Shown: piece after piece, positions 33,551 to 46,439 of the stretch
How the letters are laid out: the number at the start of each line of letters is the position of its first letter
How positions within the stretch are numbered: the first letter of the stretch is position 1
Origin: Erigeron canadensis
Lineage: Eukaryota; Streptophyta; Magnoliopsida; Asterales; Asteraceae
Reading direction: 5' to 3'
Length of the DNA: 64,000 bases
NCBI RefSeq assembly: GCF_010389155.1
Contig: NC_057766.1
Span: 27,909,516 to 27,973,515 of the forward strand
Translations under genes and position numbers: made by a program
Notes under the pieces: generated by a model
The model's database searches: none
Told to the model about the DNA's origin: nothing
The model's input: the letters and a program-made list of their open reading frames with translations, nothing else

Positions 33551-35152
33551 CTATGATCCAAATGTTACATCATGATCAATCCAATATGATCTCAGGTGCT
33601 TGTCAATTCCTGAAGACAACAATTCAATCTCCTTTGTAAGCAACTTGTTTCCAGCAACAAATTCACATACCAAACCATCAACTTCAATCGAGCTGCACCC
33701 CGGATCCTTTTTCACCTTCTCGTTTTCCATCTTCTTCCTCACATTTTCCACATAACCCCATTGGTTAACCGATGCATATATATTTGAAAGAAGAACATGA
33801 ACTCCACTACGATCAAGGCCTTTTTCCTCCAAACCCTCAACCATTTCTACGCCCAATTCAACATTACCATGAACCCTACATGCGTTCAACAATGCACCCA
33901 ACACATAAGAATCAGGCTCCATGGGCATCTCGGTCACCACTTTCTTCGCTTGCTCTAGCATTCCAACACCACCTAAAAGATCCACTAAACAACCATAATG
34001 CTGTACACGAGGCTCAATCCCATAAACATCCGTCATGCTTTCAAAAACATTTACACCTTCATCAACTAATCCCATCCGACTACATGCATTTAGAACACAA
34101 ATGAACGTAATCTCGTTTGGTTTAACCCCTTCTGTCTTCATCCTAGAAAGCAATGCAATTGCACGTCCACTTTCCCCATGATTAGCCAAACCAGAAATCA
34201 ACGACGTAAAAGCAAATACATCCCTACAAGGCATCTCCTCAAACACACGATAAGCTAATTCAATACACCCACACTTTGCATACATATCCACTAACGCCGT
34301 CCCCAATATCCCATCCAACTCCATCTTCTTCTTATCAACATATGCGTGAATCCATCTACCTTGATCCAACGCACCAAGAAAACCACACGCAGATAACGCA
34401 ACCACGATACTAGAATGATTAGGCCGAACCTCACGTTCCAACATATCATTAAACAAATCCAAACTCTCCTTGAACAACCCAACTTGAACATACCCATTAA
34501 TCATCACACTCCAAGTCACGTTATTCTTATTAGGCATTTCATCAAACAGTTGGCGCGCAATATCCACTTGTCCCGCTTTCACATACCCATTAATAACCGC
34601 GGTCCAAGTAACAACATCCTTATTCAAACTCATATCAAACAACCTACGACAACTATCCAAACGGTCACAAACCGCGTAGAAATGTATCAATCCATTCTGT
34701 ACAAAATCATAACTTTCCCATCCCAACTTAACCGCTTGTCCATGACAAATAAACCCGAATTTAACTTCACATAAATCAGCACAAGCTTTTAACACAAAAG
34801 AAAATGTATGATTCGTGGGCAAAAACCCGGACCCGAACATACGTTTAAACAGCAATAATGCACCTATAGAAGCACCATGATCAGTAAAAGCTCTGATCAT
34901 GGTGTTCCAAATGTAAGTAGTTCTGTGAGGAATTGATTCAAACAATGTGTGTGCATGATTAAGGTTGGTTTGTGGGGAAGCTATGTAAGAGAATAAGAGC
35001 TTTCCGGCTGCAAACGGGTCGGATATCGAGCCCGAGACGACGAGATGGGCGTGGATTTGGTTGGTTTGAGTGAGGGTAAGGTGTGTTTGGTTTAGGAGGG
35101 AAAGTTGTTTCTTACTTGATTTTAAATATTTGGAGGCAATTTGAGATCCCAT
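33551..35152 (-). CDS. PLS-class pentatricopeptide repeat protein, E subgroup
   Basis: Intronless frame of 533 residues starting MGSQIASKYLK. From about residue 25 it is a run of PPR motifs of mixed P, L and S length: TYIWNTMIRAF, DVVTWTAVINGYVKAGQVDIARQLFDEMP, NVTWSVMINGYVQ, ILGTALVDMYAKCGCIELAYRVFEEMP, DVFAFTSLISGLANHGESGRAIALLSRM, ITFICVLNACSRMGLVDEGVNVF. Next come the E motif (VLGALLNACRVHGNVELG..) and KKDPGCSSIEVDG. The DYW deaminase domain is absent. Such proteins bind single-stranded RNA in mitochondria or plastids and usually specify C-to-U editing sites, recruiting a DYW partner when they lack one. The N-terminus is basic and Ser-rich, compatible with organelle import. The RNA target is unknown. 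Confidence 0.92.
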   Translation of the reverse strand: MGSQIASKYLKSSKKQLSLLNQTHLTLTQTNQIHAHLVVSGSISDPFAAGKLLFSYIASPQTNLNHAHTLFESIPHRTTYIWNTMIRAFTDHGASIGALLLFKRMFGSGFLPTNHTFSFVLKACADLCEVKFGFICHGQAVKLGWESYDFVQNGLIHFYAVCDRLDSCRRLFDMSLNKDVVTWTAVINGYVKAGQVDIARQLFDEMPNKNNVTWSVMINGYVQVGLFKESLDLFNDMLEREVRPNHSSIVVALSACGFLGALDQGRWIHAYVDKKKMELDGILGTALVDMYAKCGCIELAYRVFEEMPCRDVFAFTSLISGLANHGESGRAIALLSRMKTEGVKPNEITFICVLNACSRMGLVDEGVNVFESMTDVYGIEPRVQHYGCLVDLLGGVGMLEQAKKVVTEMPMEPDSYVLGALLNACRVHGNVELGVEMVEGLEEKGLDRSGVHVLLSNIYASVNQWGYVENVRKKMENEKVKKDPGCSSIEVDGLVCEFVAGNKLLTKEIELLSSGIDKHLRSYWIDHDVTFGS

Positions 35153-37665
35153 TAGTGTATTTATATTGTTTTAGTTAATTTATATGATCATGTGTATAGA
35201 TATTCTGTTATTTTTTGATGGTCTTTTTAGTGTTCAATTCAACAAGTATAAGACAGCTTTTGTCTTATTTGACCAGGTTTTTATAGCGGTTTCTAACAGA
35301 ATCTTAAGTTTTTTTTTTTCTTTTTTAAAACAGAATTTTAAGTTACATTGCCCAAATAATATATTTTGTTCATGGTCGTGTACTCTTTGTGACTGATTTG
35401 ACCCGAACCCTATCAGTTTTTAAACATGCTAACAGAAATGCTTCAACTATGGTAAACAAAATTCTAAATTTGATGCAAAAACAATTCTATTTTTTTGAAC
35501 AGTGCATATCCAATTCTATTGACTCCAATAAAACGAACCCAATGTTGAGAAACAGAAACCCGAAACAAGAGAAGAAAAGAAAAGTTGAAGGTAAAAATTA
35601 AAAATATCACCAAAACTATAAGTATGAAAGTATCAAATGTACAAATTTTTATCTTATGTCCAAATAGCCCAAAATCAAAAGAAACCCAGGTAACCCAAAC
35701 GCAAGCCCAATAGTTGTTGGATTAACCAGATTAATTAGCATCCCTACTGAATCCTCCAAAGTTTTACAGGGTTCTAAATTTCAAATGAACTATATTGTTC
35801 TTTTTTCGTGTAGTGTAAATTTCCATATAAAATATGGGAAATAATACTCGTACCACACTTTTTGATTAATCTATCACTACTGTGTATCATATACTTGTAT
35901 TGTCTGTTATATTATTTGTACAATGTGGTACACTTATAAATTTAAGTGATACAAATATGGGCTGCCATTTTTTATAGAGTGTATTAGGTCTATTTACTTT
36001 GTGTTACGAGTACAAGTACTACTATTTGGTTAGTCTATTACAGAATTATTGGTTATAATATTGATGCACCTAATGACACGAAATACTGGATCCTACATTG
36101 TCCATATATATATGTACCTAAATATATCACCGTCAAGCATTTAATAACCAGAGACGCTATTATTGGCCAGGTATTAGTCACCTAAATGGCCAAATATAAA
36201 GTTTAGTGTTTATACGTACATGATAGTTTCGAATATAGAATCCTCCTCTGTTTATTCATTTAGCCAAGCTATTAAAAACGCAAAATACAAGCTTCATTCT
36301 TTGTGTGTATCTATTTATGCATCTAATTACTGTATACCCTCATAGTCTACCTTTACTTTCTTCTCTTTAATTTGCTTTTGAAAAGTGAAGGGAAAAAAAC
36401 ATTTTAAAATAATGTAAATATTTTGTCAAGAGGACTCGTTTTCCTCGCAACACCTTTCCACTTCTATCCAAAGTCCATGTGCAATGTGTGGCTGATTTCA
36501 GAATCTAGATCATCAAATTAGTGGACGAATTTCAATAGTCTTTTCGGTATTATTGTTTTCGGTATGGCATCTTAGCAACATATTGTAGATTAAGTTTAAA
36601 AATGGGGCATTAGGAAAAAGAAAAAAAAAAAAAAAAAAGTTAAGGTGCCAAACTTCAATGATCGATGTTCATCGAAAGTTGTTGTATAAGTCTAACTTTA
36701 TTTACGACAATCCGACTTAATTTTTCTTAAGTTTTTATTTTTCTATTTTTGTTAGAATATATGCAATTTAATATGGAATGGAACAATATTACCATGTTTA
36801 CAGCCCGTTTAATCCAAATTCAACTTATATATTTAACGTGTTAGTTACTCTCGACCTATTTATGACCAAATTGTTTAGCTTAAACTCAAACGTGCTTATT
36901 TGACGTGTCATGGATTGTGTCGAAAATTGTCACTCCTAAATGTACTCGGCCAACTGAATAGCATGATCACTAGGCCACCTAGATCGTGGTTACAATAACC
37001 AAAAAAACAAGTCACGAGTATTAAGTTGGGGCATAGATTTTCTCAAGTTACTTTCAACTTGAGGGATCAAGTCAAGAGTATCTTAACCCTTATATGAAAA
37101 TCAAATAATAAGATTCAAAGTTAATCTTTAAATCTTGGCCTTTAAAAATCATTCAAGGGTCAAAAGTAAAGTTGAGGAATCAACTTAAAGTAATCATCAC
37201 CCATTAAGTTTGATCTTAGATTCAATTTAAATGTTTTCCTTGATTCAATTTTTTGACAACATAACAAAATTGTAGTTCATAAATAGTTAGAAATTAAATA
37301 TTAATTATATCCTCGTCTCATCAATTACAACTTTGAATCTTCTATCCTTATCATTCTTACATAAATGTTTATAATCCAAACATGAATTCCACGCTATAAG
37401 TTCCAAAAATTTTGGAAGCTTGGACCATCTCCCTTTTTCTTTCTTTTTCATACTAAGTGGTACCACAATCGACAGTGGCACACAGACATAACAATTCGAC
37501 AACTGTTATTGAATTCCCAAACCATTGATTTTGGATTTTCACAAAACAACCAAGTGTTGAGTTCCCTAAACTATTACTATAAGAATGGTATCTCAAGTAA
37601 AGCTAGGAAAGTTAGTGCTTAGGAACGAAATTATTTTAGGCCTCATACTTTTGTATTACAACTAA
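35153..37665. other. Gene-free AT-rich interval
   Basis: Promoter side of the PPR gene, then spacer. An A-tract lies near 36620-36640. No gene or clear mobile element is recognised. Confidence 0.4.
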
Positions 37666-37850
37666 CGCGGTAACCGTGTAATGCAACGGCAGTGACGGCG
37701 ACTATTAGGGGTGGCCGCCGCAGCGAGTGACATGGGTTGATGTAATGGAGATAATAAAGATATTTTAAAAAGTGAGGGTTTATGGTGTAAATTAGTAAGA
37801 TATGATTTTAAAGTATAAATTAGTTCATTAAAAGTAAATTGGGTAATTTT
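37666..37850 (-). mobile_element. Helitron-like 3' terminus fragment
   Basis: Read on the minus strand it has a hairpin (CCGTTGCATTACACGG), then TTACCGCGTTAG followed by T. This matches the spacing of the family at 3433 and 21986, with the CTAG C changed to T. The 5' end was not found. Confidence 0.4.
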
Positions 37851-38629
37851 CCTATAACTCTTTCCAAAATAAAGGTTTCATTAATTAAGAACAATTGAAA
37901 CATTTCAAAACTAACTTTTATATAACTATTAATAAAAATAGAATGGTAGATAACTTTTATATAATTAATAATATAGAAATAAAGATTATATATATTCTTA
38001 GGATTGATATTAGCTTAACAACATGTCAGAATAGCTTAATAATATTTTTCATTTATATAAGCCATCTTTTTTACCTGACTACATAATTAAGATAAAACCT
38101 GGGAGTTCCAAACCCCGTCTCTCACATTTGTGAGAAGTAAGACTCGAACTCTCGTAAAATTTTTCAAAGTCAAAAATCTTATTCATAAGTCACCAATCTC
38201 ATTGACATTTATATAAGACTTCTATTCATTTATATATTAGTGTTTGTAATTTTTCTTCAATTATCAACGTGGTATTTTTTTTTTTAACAACAAAATTTAT
38301 GACTTCTGGTTATGATATCTATTAAGCTGTACTTTTCGTTTATTGTTTGGCCCTGAAAACCTAACATATACGTATACAAATGGAAACTATAACTTTAACC
38401 CACTCTATATATACGACAAAAGACCTTATTTGGATTTTCGTTTTATCCTTGACAAAAACTTGAAACATCCCCCGGCCCGTGTGTAAACAAATGATTAAGC
38501 AAGAAATTTTGGAAATTGTTTAGTGACATGTAATATATTAACACATGCGAACTTTATATATCCCAAATACATTAACATTACTCAAATTGTAATCTCATTA
38601 ATGATAATGTTTATGAACAGTGTCACGTG
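37851..38629. other. AT-rich spacer
   Basis: No feature recognised. Confidence 0.4.
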
Positions 38630-38630
38630 C

Positions 38631-39285
38631 CACGTGGCGCTGTTTTATTGGTCCACTTGTACCGTGCCATGTGGCGTTGTTCTATTAGTCCACCTGTACC
38701 TTACGTTTTTCCTCAGATTTTGTTATATCGGATTCTGTTAAGGTTATTTTTTGTTCGGTTTTTCTTGATTTCCTACATAGTTTTTTTTTCTTTTGTGTTT
38801 TCTTTCTATTGGTCCACCTATACCCCGCGTTTTTTCGGATTTTGCCATATCGGATCCAGTTAAGGTTATTTTTCTTTCGGTTTTTGTTGGTTTATTACAT
38901 AGTTTTTTTGTTTTTGTGTTTTCTTTCTATTGGTTTATCGTATACCCCACATCACTATTTAGATTTTGCCATTTTGGATCCCGTTTGGGGTTTTTTCTTG
39001 GTGTTCATCATAGTCTTTTGGCTTTTGTGTTCTGAATTAATATATTGGAAATTTTTACACAATATTTTATTTTTCCTTTGTTATTTATATTTTCGTTAAG
39101 GTTATTTATCTTTTGGTTTTTCTTGGTTTTTTGATACCTTTTTTTTTTGCTTATATGATCTCTTTTATTGGTTCATCATATGCCCCGCATCACTATTTAG
39201 ATTCTGACATTACGGATCCCATTTGGAGTTTTTTTTTGTTTTTTTTTTGCATGGTTATCAATAGTAACCATGCTTATTAAAACTT
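38631..39285 (+). repeat. Decayed ~120 bp tandem array
   Basis: A landmark CTATTGGTCCACCTATACC recurs in degenerate form at about 38682, 38806, 38927, ~39043 and 39165, a spacing of about 120 bp. Between landmarks each unit repeats GGATTTTGCCATATCGGATCC, GTTAAGGTTATTTTT and TTCTTTTGTGTTTTC blocks. The first unit also contains a nested ~37 bp duplication (CCAYGTGGCGYTGTTYTATT). It is pyrimidine-rich and non-coding, and similar phrases trail on to ~39600. Confidence 0.75.
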
Positions 39286-41783
39286 GACACGTGGCATCGG
39301 TTATAAAGTGACACATCGCACGTTTCTTATAGTTTGGATTTTGCCACATTGCATCTTGTTCGGATTTTGTCACGTCTTTTTCTTTTTTAGTTTTGTTTTT
39401 CTTTTTCGGATTTTTTTATTACGAGTTACTTCTTTTGTTTTTTTCACACTTTTTATTTGTCATTCAACCTTATTGTGATACACCCCGTACCACTACTTGC
39501 ATTTTGCTATATCGCATCCACTTGATATCTGAATTAATATATTGATATTTTTGTCATATCACATCCCGTTCAGGTTGCTACTACGGGTTACGTTTTGGTT
39601 TCTTGCATACTTCTAAACAAACATATTAATGACAAAATTATTTCTAATTAAGCCGTCAAAAATTTACGGCATATATACTAAAATAACGAACCGTTTCAAC
39701 AAAGGAATTTTGCATGGTCCAAAATTTTCTAGTTAACATAACATGACTCCAATAACGCGCCAAAGAAGGCATGGAAACAATGTTATATACTTATATATGA
39801 CATAAAGGTCATATGAAATGGGATTTCATACGCCTATTTCTAATCTAAATAAAAGAAACAATCTACTGAGAAACACAACTTTTTATTGCTTTGAATATTG
39901 AAGCGTTTATGTGCTTCCACAAAGACCTACACCAAATGAAAACAAATACTCTTTATAATCTTCTTAACCATTTTGACCCATCAAGGGAATAAATCCAACA
40001 ATAGCTTAGAAGGAGAAAGCCTGAGGTACGTCAATAATAATAGTAATAACTTACAACAAAAGCTAGAAATTATGATTTTGAAAGAAGAATTAGAAAAGTT
40101 GTAACATGGTAGTATGGTACTATGTCTTTCCACAAAATCCACCTAAAAGAGTTTGACAAAATGGCCCTACTAGTTATGGAGGAGGGGCATGTTGCCTAAA
40201 TAGCATGGACCACACGTCCAAAATAATTGATTAATTTCGCTCATATTTGTGGCTTTATTTTCTTTACATCCTTATTATATTCCTATAACAAATATTTATA
40301 AAACACATTATACTATCAAAATCATGTGCCACTTTTAAATTATTTTGGTATCTTATTATCAAGCTTATATGCAAACCATTGTATTATCACAATGTATCTA
40401 TATCTTAAATGATTATTACGTAACCATTTTGATATCAATTTTTTGTCCATTTGTAATGGTACATTTTCTATTCATTGTCTATACTTGGTCTCAAGCACAT
40501 ACAGATAACGACAAATATATCATACACATAAATAATGTCACAAAATTTATGCAAAGGTTGTAGGGACTACGGTGATGTTTTGCACTTTTGATTTGTCGTA
40601 CCTATTTGTTAATCCAACTTAATGACCTACTTTTAATTGGTTAAAAGGAATACATATGTTATAACTACTTGCGGATAAACACTTGTTTTTATATAACAAC
40701 TGATCTACTAAAAAATAATATCACCCGTCATCCATATATACGTGTTTCATCGAATTGACACAACTGTGAACTCTAGCTGGAATATCATGTCAATTTGGTA
40801 TGATTCTATTTAGATATGATATGATTATTGATGATTTGTATGGTAGGTACATATTAGAATACTTACAACGTATTAATTACTTATATTCTAAGGAATATTT
40901 GACAAACAAGTTCATTATACGATTTTGAAGTCTTGAAGAGATGGGTTTGCATTTAATATCCACATGACATTAACATTTATAAGAATTTACTATCTCACAT
41001 AAAAAGAATAAATTTTTTATGGTTAATCTATACTCCGATCCTTTATAAAACAAACTCAATTCTCTTTCCCTTAAATTTGAAATTTTTGATATATCTAATT
41101 TACCCTTCATTTTAATACATCTTTATTTTCATTTTATAGATTGTGACAAAAATGCTCTTACACAAAATTCAGCCTCTATCTTTACTTCACGCAGAAACAC
41201 ATAGCAAAAACTCTAGCTCACAATTCGTCCCCCTCCTCCCCCCTTTCACATTCCACCGCAAAAATTAATCACATCTCCGGCATAAATGAAATTACTTTTA
41301 CGTTAATAATCACACCGCTATCGGCATCATCATCACCGATGCATTGTGTGGACACCAATCTAGAGTTAAGCTTAAAAGAATAAAAAAAAAAAAAAGTTCT
41401 CGCGATATTTCACTTAGTTATTAAGAGGAAATGAATATAACTATCAGTCTATCACATACTTTAATTCATTTTAAATACAAACTTAAAGTTCAAAATTTAG
41501 TTTCGAACACTTTTAACAATTTGTCGCTTAAGCACAAATATGATATATAAAACAGAAAATAATGTGTCATCCAGAAATACAGATTACAATTTTCAACTAA
41601 CTTTTTATTAATGGAAAACAAACTTCAATGGAATCTAACTATTTGGTTGATACAAACTACAACTTTATAACTAGAATTTCTAAACTACATAAATGAAAAC
41701 TTCATTCAGTTTTCCCAATTTACTATAATTTTATTAGCACGCTAAATGATTTTTAAAAACCCAAGAAATTAGATGTTAATCTC
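39286..41783. other. Gene-free AT-rich interval
   Basis: Trailing satellite-like phrases to about 39600, then spacer. No gene is recognised. Confidence 0.4.
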
Positions 41784-41803
41784 AAAAAGGACTTAGTATT
41801 TAG

Positions 41804-42055
41804 GATTTACTACAATCATATGTTTGGGCTACGAGCAGATATAGAAAAATTCTTTTGTCACGTGACGAGTGGTTTCAAAACTCTCTCCTTTTTCTGTAAT
41901 CCGGGCATGTTTGTTGTGATGTCATTAGGTATCTAGGATTTTATTTTTCTGTCGAGTTTCCTAGACATTGTAGTTGTATTTGTGACTTGTTTGACGTCTA
42001 GGATTCGCTAGATGTCATTTTATTTTAATATATATAGCTGTTCTTAAAAAAAAAA
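41804..42055 (+). mobile_element. Severely 5'-truncated LINE with target-site duplication
   Basis: About 250 bp of non-coding sequence ends in TTTTATTTTAATATATATAGCTGTTC plus a poly(A) tail, the usual 3' end of plant L1-like LINEs. The direct repeat GGACTTAGTATTTAG flanks it (41789-41803 and 42056-42070), extended to 20 bp if the adjoining A run is counted. Only the 3' UTR was inserted. Confidence 0.85.
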
Positions 42056-42070
42056 GGACTTAGTATTTAG

Positions 42071-42804
42071 TTGAATTTGACAACGGAGACCTCAAAAGTA
42101 AAGTGGAATTTCCATATAATTATCAGTTGATTAAGAAAAGTGTTAATTAGCCTAAAAATACTCCTAAAAGCTCAAAACATGATTAGTGTTATTCACTAAC
42201 TTTCTATTCTAATCTCACCCTATGTTTTTATCACATGTCTCAATGTAATAGTTAAGATGATCTTTAGGCTATTCTTTTATGAAGTCAATCTATACACCAT
42301 CAATTTTTTACGATACACCACCAACTGTGTTTTACAAACACTATAAAACATATTTGGTGATGTATATATACATATCACTTCCTACTCTTTTATGAGGATT
42401 TATGATTTCCCGTTGATTTAAGACTCATGGCAAGTCAAATATGCTTCTAATGAGCATTTAATTTAAAACGGTAACAAATAGTGCAAGATCTTAGCTACCT
42501 AACTGCATAAATCCATGCATTTGTTCGGCAGACACATTTATAACCACAAGTTAATATACAAAGTAGCATTCTTGTAATCTTACGGGGTAGACCATACAAA
42601 CAAGTATTACGAGTTGGCAACCTCTCGTGCGTAGTTATAAATAATTCTGTATGGTTTAAAGTTAGAACGAATTGAACTTTCAGATGTGTAAATTAATGAT
42701 TTTACATGAAAGTATAACACCGTATCGAATATACCTATACTATGATTTAAAAGTTGAATTTCTATTTAACTTATATATGCCTCTATCAAGTGGCTAAATA
42801 CACA
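42071..42804. other. AT-rich spacer
   Basis: No gene recognised. Confidence 0.4.
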
Positions 42805-42807
42805 ATA

Positions 42808-43141
42808 GGGGTGTTTGGTAGAAGGGAATCATAGAGAATGGAAATGTAATCGAAAATGGAAATACTGAGAAAGAAAATGAGTATTTGGAAAGAGAATTGA
42901 TTCCGTTGTTTGGTACATATAAAAAATAAAATTTTAAATAATAATACATTTATTACATATAACATATTAAAAAAAGAGAAAAAAATTTTTTTTTTTCATT
43001 CTCACTCATTCTCTACAATTTGTGGAGAATGGAATTGATTCCCCTTTCTCCTTTCTCATTCTCTTTCTTTGTCGCAAACAAACAAAGGAAATCTTTCTCA
43101 TTCTCTTTCTCCCCATTCCATTCCATCATACCAAACACCCC
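42808..43141. mobile_element. Tourist-like (Harbinger-type) MITE
   Basis: The terminal inverted repeats are GGGGTGTTTGGTA at 42808 and TACCAAACACCCC-like sequence ending at 43141. The subterminal sequence is also inverted (GAATGGAAATG.. against ..CCATTCCATTCC). Flanking trinucleotides are ATA and TTA, an imperfect version of the expected TWA duplication. Non-coding. Confidence 0.75.
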
Positions 43142-43164
43142 TTAAGCGATTCCAAATACATGCT

Positions 43165-44050
43165 TTTTTTTTTTTTTTTGAAAAGTAAACTTTTATTCAC
43201 ATGACCCCGGCAAAGCGCCGGCGGTAAATATACAACAAATTATACAATTTTAAAATTACACCAATCTTCCCACGTTATGCTCTTATTCTTTGTACGATTC
43301 CTATACCACAAATAGCCGAAAGACTTGATATCTTGAAGGATTCCAGTCACATTGCGGTTGACCTTTTCAAATTTAATCTCGTTCCTCGCTTTCCAAATAC
43401 TCCAACAACTTATCATTATAATGCCTTTTATAGCTTTCCTTTCCATCTTACTTTTTCCTCTGATCTCATGATATTCCAACAAGTCTTTAATCGAAAAAAC
43501 GAAAAAAGGGGGGGACTTACACCATTCGCTTATATGCTGCCACACTCTTGCCGCTATAATGCACTCGCATAATAAATGATTTACATCCTCTATACTATCG
43601 CCACAGAATACACAATAGGGGTTGTCTAAGTGACAATTCCTGGCCATAAGAGCTTTCGAGGTGGGAATCCGATCCATAGCCGCTCGCCACATGAAAACAC
43701 TACACTTTTTTGGGACCCATTTGCACCAATCGAAGACATACCTATTGGAGAAGTCTCTATTACAATAATCAGATCCTTCACATTACCAACCGTCATGACT
43801 TTATCCTTAGCACCCAACCAAAACCATTTATCCTCCCTATCAGAGACAACCCTCCCATCCAGCAAACTTATTAAATTCGCGAACTCACCCAATTCCTCAG
43901 ATGTGGATGGGTGTCTTATCCAATTCCAGAGCCCGTTGAATGTCAACTCTTCCTTATTGAACCTATCAACAATACATATTTTCTTCTCCTTTTCCAATTT
44001 AAACAACAATGGATATTTAATCATAAGGGGCTCGTCCATTGCCCACGCAT
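43165..44050 (-). mobile_element. 5'-truncated LINE carrying the zf-RVT end of its ORF2
   Basis: Minus strand: the frame from 44039 reads FNGLWNWIRHP..DKWFWLGAKDKVMTVGNVKDL, shifts frame near 43690, and continues MWRAAMDRIPTSKALMARN..CVFCGDSIEDVNHLLCECIIAARVW to a stop at 43240. This is the reverse-transcriptase zinc-binding (zf-RVT) domain found at the C-terminus of plant LINE ORF2, with the CxxC..H..C pattern intact. A 3' UTR and poly(A) tail follow to 43165. An exact 12 bp duplication, CAAATACATGCT, flanks it (43153-43164 and 44051-44062). The endonuclease and catalytic RT parts are missing. Confidence 0.9.
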
Positions 44051-44062
44051 CAAATACATGCT

Positions 44063-45324
44063 AGTAATCAAAAGATATAATACAAAGCATTAATGTCATG
44101 ACTTTTTAAGAAGGATGGATAAATTCTTTGTATATATATTGGGACCAAGATGGATGGTGATGGTGATGCTGATGCTGATGCTGATGGTGAATGGCGGTGG
44201 AAGAGCGCTAGTGTTGCAAATAGATATACAAAATCATTGAATAATACAGTAAAAAAGTGTTCAGAGTAGTATATGTATGACCCAAAAAGAAAACAAAAAA
44301 CTATGTATAAAAATACATCAAAACCCAATTATTTAATTAAAAATATCTTTCTCCTTTCACTATCTTCGATCCTTACGCCCTCACTCTCCCTCCCTGTCTC
44401 CATTCATTACATGCTTTTGCAAGAAATACATATCCTTTTCATTTATTTTTTTTTATAGCATAATTACATAAAATAAAACAAGTATTCGTATTAAAATAAA
44501 ATAAATACATTAAAACAATAATTTTATCTCATTAAAAATTATCTTACATCATGAATATCATCGTATATCTTATATATATTTGTGCTTTGTGATCTTTGTG
44601 AATCAATTTCATTATGATCTAAGGAGTCAAGATTATGTCCTAATTGTTTTACTTTAATACTTATTTTACAATAATCAACTCATTGTATAGTGAATATAAT
44701 ATTTCCTTTCAAATAATACATTTTTATTTATCATAATCATCTATAGCTCACTTTTTTTAGTCTAATCTTTGATTAAATTAAATATCCTTAATAATTTATG
44801 CGATATAACTATATAAGCATCCACATTTTTGTTTCAGTTTGTTCTATCAACTTTCAAATATAACATATAACCTTAACACTGATATATATATATATATTTA
44901 TTATGAAAGGGGAAATGAAGATGGTATTATTATTCAAGTATGATAAAAATTTATTTATATTGTAATTTTTAACAGATTAAAAAAATATCATATGAGTGAG
45001 TTTTTATCCGTCTTAATGTGAGATAACACCATTTTCATTTTTCTCTTAAAATAAATAATACATAGTATTTTATTTGAATTGTCTAAATACTTTTAATTGT
45101 AATTCATTATTTTTCCGTAATCGTCTTCATTTCTCATTAACAATTTTTTAACAGGTACATAGTTAGATTTTAAGTCATGTACGTATGTACCGAAAACTTT
45201 AAGCTATTAATGTTAATATATTTTTGAACATACATATTTTTTTTTGATAATAAATTTGAGCTTGGTAACATTATTTATCTATATGTCCAACTTTAAATAT
45301 GTTTTTATCAAATAAGTTTGGAAC
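44063..45324. other. AT-rich spacer with a GATGST microsatellite
   Basis: 44149-44193 is a short (GATGGT/GATGCT)n repeat. The rest shows no gene. Confidence 0.45.
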
Positions 45325-45540
45325 TAATAGGTTGAATCAAGTGATTAGAGTTTTTGACTTTGTAAATGTATGTTAAGGGTTTGATAAGTCTTTTTCTACT
45401 TTTGATAATACCTAAAAGTAGTTTTTCTACATTTGGTAGTGGTAAGGTTGTTTGCATCTCAAATTCCCTCATACATCGCCGAAGATGATATTGAGATTCA
45501 AAACCCGTAAAAGACGACATTAGAGGTTACTTACTTTATA
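45325..45540 (+). mobile_element. Degenerate SINE, same family as 18441
   Basis: The 3' half (CATACATCGCCGAAG..ATTCAAAACCCGTAAAAG..GAGGTTACTTACTTTA) parallels the end of the intact SINE at 18600-18685. Weakened box A (TTGAATCAAGTGATTAG) and box B (GGGTTTGATAAG) are present upstream. No target-site duplication is visible, so this insertion is older. Confidence 0.7.
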
Positions 45541-46439
45541 ATGACCATGTTTGACAAAAGTAGATATAACTTTTGATTGTAAATGTAAGTTGTAGTTTTT
45601 AAGCGAATTTGTTAGTTTGAAGTTTTATGTTTTAGAGGTGTTTGATATGGGAGATATGACTGCAACTTCAAGAGGTTTTTGTATACTTTATAAAAGTAAA
45701 AACTCCATCCAAAATAAAAGCTAGTAACGTTTCATTTTGGAGTTTTCTTTATATATATATATATAGTAAAACTAGTTCATTCAAACAAAAATTTTAAAAC
45801 AATAAAAGCTTATTGTTTGAATTTGAAAACTAAAACTTCTAAAAAACTCTTGCCAAACATGTCTAATATATTTATTTAAGAACAACAATATTTCAGAGGA
45901 TATAGATTATGTGACTGTTAGATATTTAAGTTTAGGTATATATATATATATACTTTCACATCTTAATACTTAATTCATAAAACACATGGTGCTTAATCAT
46001 TTATCCATTAGACCATTCGTAGCCGTTCACTCTTTCACCTACACTTTTTCCTGCCAAATTAACACCACCTTCTCATTTCTTTCATCTTTTATTTTTTCCC
46101 TTAACCATTCACCTATCATTTGGTTATCATTTTTATTTATTAAAAACACAATATATTTAATCAATATGTAAAAATGGACCACACATTTTGTCTTTTTAGA
46201 TAGGTGATCATATTCACCTTCCTCCCTTCACTATACCTCTTAACCATTCATTTTTTTCACCTACGTCATTCACATAACTTTACGAATGGTCTTATACAAT
46301 AAATATTAAAAAATATTGTTATTGTATGTAAAAGCTATATAGCGAAACTTAGATATCTGATAGCTACTTATTATATTTGTCTAAAATATAAAAATAAGAA
46401 AAGAAAAGAAATAAAATAAGTGAAAAAAAAGAAGGGAAG
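45541..46439. other. Spacer upstream of ARF8
   Basis: AT-rich, with TATATA runs near 45752 and 45940. No gene recognised. Confidence 0.4.

Noticed and set aside
38523..39099. Several Phe-rich overlapping frames
   Set aside because: Products of the pyrimidine-rich tandem array.
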